Shown here: piece after piece, positions 43,722 to 47,313 of the stretch
How positions within the stretch are numbered: the stretch's first letter is position 1
Layout: every line of letters begins with the position of its first letter
Source of the DNA: Sporolactobacillus laevolacticus DSM 442
GTDB taxonomy: Bacteria; Bacillota; Bacilli; Bacillales; Sporolactobacillaceae
Assembly (NCBI RefSeq): GCF_000497245.1
Contig: NZ_AWTC01000024.1
Location: 1 to 47,313, forward strand
DNA length: 47,313 nucleotides
Direction: 5' to 3'
Made by a program: the position numbers and the translations under genes
The notes under the pieces: generated by a model
Seen by the model: the letters and a program-made list of their open reading frames with translations, nothing else
What the model was told of the DNA's origin: nothing
Database searches by the model: none

Positions 43722-44153
43722 CTAAATATCCTCTAAAGTTTCAGCGTATCGATCAACGATTGTTTTAGATTGAAATTCTGCCTCCTCTTCATTAAATTCT
43801 TCGTCATGATGCCATTGACAGTAATGAACAATTTCATGAGCAATAGTTTCTAAAATAGCAAAGAATGCATCTATTTTACCCCTTTCTTGAACAAGTTCAT
43901 CAAAGTCTCCTGTAGCAACCCTAATATAGGGTTCTTCATTCTTATTAAAAGGGCCAAAAAATGATCCTGTTACTAACTCATGAGTTTCAATAGTCTTGAT
44001 ACGATATGCCTTTTTAAGATAAATAACTACTCTAATTGGGAAGTCGTATTCATTTCTTAACCATTGACAGAAATAAATGACAACGTTACGAACTTCCTCG
44101 TTAACACCTTTTTCACATCTCAATCTAAGCCCTGTTCTTTTTTTATTCGGCAT
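43722..44153 (-). CDS. acidic HExxH protein, candidate partner of the Rhs tip
   Basis: 143 residues from the ATG at 44153, whose A is shared with the preceding Rhs stop (TAATG), so translation is coupled. It carries ETIAHEIVHYCQWHHDEEF, with HEIVH as a possible zinc-protease motif and a downstream acidic NEEEAEF that could supply a third ligand. The rest (VRNVVIYFCQWLRNEYDFP, PYIRVATGDFDEL) is not a family I can name. No signal peptide. Its position directly behind a toxin-like Rhs tip and its acidic charge fit an immunity protein; a metallopeptidase-like effector is the alternative. Confidence 0.6.
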   Translation of the reverse strand: MPNKKRTGLRLRCEKGVNEEVRNVVIYFCQWLRNEYDFPIRVVIYLKKAYRIKTIETHELVTGSFFGPFNKNEEPYIRVATGDFDELVQERGKIDAFFAILETIAHEIVHYCQWHHDEEFNEEEAEFQSKTIVDRYAETLEDI

Positions 44154-44700
44154 TAATACCACTTACTTTCACGTTTTCTTTGATGTGTTTTACTTGGAGT
44201 ATGTTTTTTCATTGCCCTGTTAGGATTTTTATTTGATCGAGATTTGAAGTTGGATTGCTCTCTTTTCTTTTCAGTCACTTCTCTCCCCTGCTTTTTTCTA
44301 TTTGCTTTTCCTTTAGAGCCTTGACGTTCAGCATTCATAAAATAAGCTTTTACTTTTCTTGAAAGTTGCCAAACTCCATACCCTGTTAAGTAAGCTCCAG
44401 CAGCTATTAATGTTCCAGCAGCAACATATTCTCCGATTACCGGGATAAAATACACAGCTACTAAGAATGCAAAATTACCATCAGGATCCACATTTGAAAT
44501 AAGATTGTTTTTCGCATAAGTATATCCATTTTGGGATAAAGAGTCATTATCATCACCAGGATCTGTATCCATCGCTAAAAAGTTTCCATTCTCCGGATCA
44601 TAGTAACCAGCTTTTAAATAGTAATGCTGTGTCTCTGAATCATAATAGTAACAAGCATAACGGACAGAATTATCTTTTGCTATTTCCCCGTCTACACTAA
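44153..44700 (-). pseudogene. Rhs core C-terminal fragment with basic toxin-like tip
   Basis: Begins in frame at about 44700 with FSVDGEIAKDNSVRYACYYYD (quoted in part), runs through YYLKAGYYDPENGNFLAMD and SQNGYTYAKNNLISNVDPDG, the classic Rhs-associated core, then a hydrophobic segment (IPVIGEYVAAGTLIAAGAYL) and a very basic tail ending MKKHTPSKTHQRKRESKWY. The long Rhs shell upstream is missing: the sequence meets the end of the EamA gene at 44692-44700. The in-frame ATG at 44572 has no ribosome site. The tip plus its coupled downstream gene looks like an orphan polymorphic-toxin cassette. Confidence 0.75.
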
Positions 44701-45624
44701 AGGTGTTGTCTTTTTATAGGTGCTTACAGCAAAAACATTAACACCAATAACACCAAGGATAACGAGGACGGCCCCAATATAATGATAATAGAACAAGGTT
44801 TCATGTAGGAAAACGGCACCGGAAAACACAGCAATAATGGTTGTGAGATTGGTGAAAACCCCAAACTTTGAAGCTTCAATTTTAGATAAGGCAAAATTAG
44901 CCAAAAAGAAAGCAGTAAAAGATGCAAAAATACCCAAAACTAAAATGGATACAAAAAACGAGGGATATAAAAATGGCTGAAAAAACTTTGAAATTGTTCC
45001 ATGTATTAGATGACTAGCTAAAGCCATAAGGTTAAATAACAAAAATCCAATAATAACCATTAAATAAGTAATGTCAGTCATTTTATAATGTCTTGTTGTC
45101 GTTCTTGCCAAGACATTATAACCCGAATGGGACAAAGTACTCACAAGCAATAAAATAATACCTAACCAATTTATATAGCCAAACTGAGCGCCTGTCATTA
45201 TAAAAATAAATATAATACCAAATACAGACAAACAAACTGAAAGCTTTTGTAGCCAGTTGGTCCGTTCTTTAAGAAACAGAGCTGCAAAAAGTAAAGTGAA
45301 TATAGGAATCATAGCTTGAATAATTCCTGCCTCTGAAGCAGGTAAATAAACAAGGCCTAATGCTTGGGTTAAAAAGTATACAAAGGGATTCAGCAAAACC
45401 AGTGGGAGAAGATTAAAAATATCTTTCCAACGAATAGACAATTTTATTTTCGTAAACAACAGGATGATCAGAGAAAAGATAAAGGCAACGGTGAATCGAT
45501 CCGCCAGAATATCGAGAGGATTTGCAAAACGAATTGCCATTTTAACAAACATTAAAGAAAACCCAATAATACTCACAAAAAGAATTGCCGAAATATAGGG
45601 AAAATATCTTTTTGATAAAATCAC
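44692..45624 (-). CDS. EamA family exporter
   Basis: 310-residue drug/metabolite transporter with ten transmembrane helices in two EamA repeats. The start is set at the GTG at 45624, eight bases after GGAG; an ATG at 45663 would add 13 hydrophilic residues. Motifs such as LPASEAGIIQAMIPIFTLLFAALFLKER are typical in outline (block ASEAGIIQAMIP). The substrate is unknown. Its last codons overlap the upstream edge of the Rhs fragment, so this gene lies at a recombination junction. Its base composition looks more AT-rich than the left half of the window. Confidence 0.85.
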   Translation of the reverse strand: MILSKRYFPYISAILFVSIIGFSLMFVKMAIRFANPLDILADRFTVAFIFSLIILLFTKIKLSIRWKDIFNLLPLVLLNPFVYFLTQALGLVYLPASEAGIIQAMIPIFTLLFAALFLKERTNWLQKLSVCLSVFGIIFIFIMTGAQFGYINWLGIILLLVSTLSHSGYNVLARTTTRHYKMTDITYLMVIIGFLLFNLMALASHLIHGTISKFFQPFLYPSFFVSILVLGIFASFTAFFLANFALSKIEASKFGVFTNLTTIIAVFSGAVFLHETLFYYHYIGAVLVILGVIGVNVFAVSTYKKTTPLV

Positions 45625-45710
45625 GAGACCATCTCCAACATTAAACTTAATTATGTGTACCATAAAAGAGTTCGTTCTCTATGTTTTGCTCGCTTAACAA
45701 TTCGTAAAGT

Positions 45711-46514
45711 TTAGCAGTAATTTATATTGTTATGAATATAAGACAAGAAATGTTGAAATATTACTTTAAGATTCGCTTTAGCATGTTCAAAGGTAGACTT
45801 GTCCCAATGGGTCAATTCTTCTTCACCATAGTAACGATCCCCGATGTATTCTCTATAACGAATTTCGATTTGCATGCTTTCTATCCGATTTCCATAGTTG
45901 GTTCCATAATGCTTTGTAATGTATCCTCCAGGAAAAGGATAGTTATCTGAGACCGTGTACCCAGCATCAGACAACAGTCTCATCATGACTTGGGCCGTTT
46001 CTCTTGAAGTTGTTAATCCGTTACGATTACCAAGAACAAAGTCCTGAACTACTGGAGGATTCCCAAATTCAGCAAAGCTATGTAAATCCAATAAGATCAC
46101 TTTTTTATAAGCTGTTAATTTGTTTTCTAAAAGTTGCTTTAATGCCTGATGATAGGGCTTGTAATACCTTTCGATTCGCTGATCTACTTCTTCTCTTGTA
46201 AGTGGATGATGATACATGGGTTTGTTTAATGTCGTTTTTTGATACACAAGTGTATGATAATTACCCGTAGGATCTGCTTCAATATCTCGATTAGGATCAG
46301 CGACGTATCGGCTGGTGTTGTTTTCTAAGACTGTAACGTGATCTAGGGCTAAAAAATCGTATAATTCACGTAAAAACCAGTCCATGTTTGGTAAAATGAC
46401 ATTTGGCATCAACTGTTTTCTCATTTCAGAGGAAATGTAAGTGCCACTGTGCGGAATACTTACTACGATCGGATGAGTCTGATCAAGTTCATTAAATATA
46501 GAGTAGTTTTTCAA
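45711..46514 (-). CDS. N-formylglutamate amidohydrolase family protein
   Basis: 267 residues of the FGase/HutG-like superfamily (PF05013 type), zinc-dependent hydrolases. Visible motifs are VSIPHSGTYI near the N-terminus, RYVADPNRDI and LLDLHSFAEF, which carry the expected metal and substrate residues. The start is set at the TTG at 46514, six bases after GAGGTG; the GTG at 46523 is within that site. Family members release formate from N-formyl-glutamate or act on related N-acyl amino acids; no hut genes are adjacent, so the substrate is open. It lies 87 bases upstream of the EamA gene on the same strand, so the two may be co-transcribed. Confidence 0.85.
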   Translation of the reverse strand: MKNYSIFNELDQTHPIVVSIPHSGTYISSEMRKQLMPNVILPNMDWFLRELYDFLALDHVTVLENNTSRYVADPNRDIEADPTGNYHTLVYQKTTLNKPMYHHPLTREEVDQRIERYYKPYHQALKQLLENKLTAYKKVILLDLHSFAEFGNPPVVQDFVLGNRNGLTTSRETAQVMMRLLSDAGYTVSDNYPFPGGYITKHYGTNYGNRIESMQIEIRYREYIGDRYYGEEELTHWDKSTFEHAKANLKVIFQHFLSYIHNNINYC

Positions 46515-46731
46515 ATTGCTCACCTCGAGTCAAAAATTTAAGCCAACTGTATTTTGCAAGTAAAAAGTACATAAAGCGAGATCAGACACGCGATAAGAGC
46601 AAACTCCAAATCCGTTTCCACGTTTCTTTTAATTGCCACACAAATGTCCATTTTTTGAACATGGTAAATGAGTTTATGTCACAGTATTCGTCAACTGTTC
46701 ATTTCTAAAGACCCAATGACCATGTTCCGTA

Positions 46732-47232
46732 TTACCCCTGCTCAGAATAGGGATCTTTTACAATCAAACCAAGTGCTTTGGCGAAAATTGCAGCTTGTTC
46801 CGGAGATATAATGCAGCCGGAAAGACATTCCACAGTGACAGCAATACTTTGAAACGAGCAACTACTTAAATCTATCCCCTCTAGTTTTGTGGTCAAAAAT
46901 TGAGCTTTATCAATATTGGATTGACCAAAATTTATTTTACTCAGAGTAGCTGAACTGAAATCACTGCCGCTTAAAACGCACTCATCAAATACAACCTGCT
47001 TCATATTCGTTCCATAGAATGATGCATAGTTTCCCGTACAATGATGAAAGGTGATATTTCTGAGATATGTATCATCTGCATTCATACCAACCATCTTGCA
47101 CTGATCAAATTTCACCCGATGCATGATGGCGTGACTGACATGAACATTGGACAAATCACATTGACGAAACTCCACATCTGAAAGATCAATATAAGGAAAG
47201 AATACATTTTCAAAAATTACATTTTGAAACAT
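46732..47232 (-). CDS. pentapeptide-repeat protein
   Basis: 166 residues, almost wholly made of A(D/N)LxF-type five-residue repeats (DLSDVEFRQCDLSNV, NFGQSNIDKAQF, GIDLSSCSF), which fold as a right-handed quadrilateral beta helix. A C-terminal cap SPEQAAIFAKALGLIV is common in Firmicute members. Qnr and MfpA of this superfamily mimic DNA and protect gyrase from fluoroquinolones; this protein is shorter and such a role is not shown. The ATG at 47232 has a modest AAGG site. The codons run upstream in frame to a stop without another start. A strong hairpin at 47245-47277 sits directly in front of the ribosome site. Confidence 0.8.
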   Translation of the reverse strand: MFQNVIFENVFFPYIDLSDVEFRQCDLSNVHVSHAIMHRVKFDQCKMVGMNADDTYLRNITFHHCTGNYASFYGTNMKQVVFDECVLSGSDFSSATLSKINFGQSNIDKAQFLTTKLEGIDLSSCSFQSIAVTVECLSGCIISPEQAAIFAKALGLIVKDPYSEQG

Positions 47233-47244
47233 ACTAACCTTAAT

Positions 47245-47277
47245 GGTGCAGAAAGTACGACGGTACTCTTCTGCACC
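47245..47277. other. strong hairpin in front of the pentapeptide gene
   Basis: GGTGCAGAAAGTAC / GTACT.TTCTGCACC, 14 bp with one bulged base and loop GACG. On the minus strand it ends eight bases before the AAGG ribosome site, so it may affect translation. The plus-strand continuation ACTTTTGTTTTAT is a weak terminator tail. Confidence 0.6.
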
Positions 47278-47313
47278 ACTTTTGTTTTATAGTGGGAGTG
47301 AAGCATCAGGCCG

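Overview
The window looks like chromosome of a low-GC Gram-positive spore-former (Bacillales). The evidence is a PrkA serine kinase, a T-box leader in front of thrS, a Fnr protein with the Bacillus-type C-terminal cysteine cluster, Zur boxes in front of zinc-uptake genes and a zinc-free S14 paralogue, and a prkA/trmL/yhbB-like cluster that recalls the B. subtilis yhb region. A lactic spore-former such as a Sporolactobacillaceae member would fit, but that placement is inference. Almost every gene cluster ends in a clear intrinsic terminator, so transcription units are easy to delimit.

Positions 1-5.3 kb (all minus): a dispersed repeat, lepB (signal peptidase I), prkA, trmL, a yhbB-like amidase-fold protein and ogt. 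At 5.4-6.1 kb an ABC exporter has been reduced to two fragments by an internal deletion. At 6.3-10.4 kb: a stand-alone B3/B4 tRNA-synthetase-like protein, a small unknown gene, a secreted lipoprotein nuclease, fnr and cvfB. At 10.4-13.7 kb there is a compact zinc-starvation regulon: znuC-znuB, znuA and rpsN, three units each with its own Zur-type operator. At 13.9-18.8 kb: an RpiB-family protein lacking the catalytic Cys, a membrane acyltransferase, a small membrane protein, an exact 21-bp-period tandem repeat, and thrS with its T-box.

Positions 19-30 kb: an amidohydrolase, an MFS exporter, a large PAS-GGDEF-HD-GYP protein with both active sites intact, a YnfA-family pair, hisC, a VOC protein, a chemoreceptor and a SnoaL-like protein. 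At 30.2 kb lies the second copy of the dispersed repeat. In both copies the right end abuts the T-tract of a minus-strand terminator.

Positions 31-42 kb form a drug-response neighbourhood. A Bce-type peptide-antibiotic module (bceA, a frameshifted bceB, bceR, bceS) is split by a convergent marR/UvrA2-like pair. Further on are a double-GNAT protein, an orphan phage-type holin, a small unknown gene and a Cfr-like 23S rRNA methyltransferase. The Cfr-like gene is preceded by a 56-codon leader ORF with a consensus Shine-Dalgarno sequence and by terminator hairpins, an arrangement expected of ribosome-mediated attenuation. This is the most interesting signal in the window.

Positions 42.4-47.3 kb are an accessory tail: Rhs fragments (one with a basic toxin-like tip directly coupled to an acidic HExxH protein), a decayed small gene, an EamA exporter butted against the Rhs remnant, an N-formylglutamate amidohydrolase-family protein and a pentapeptide-repeat protein. 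No tRNA, rRNA, CRISPR array or intact transposase was seen.
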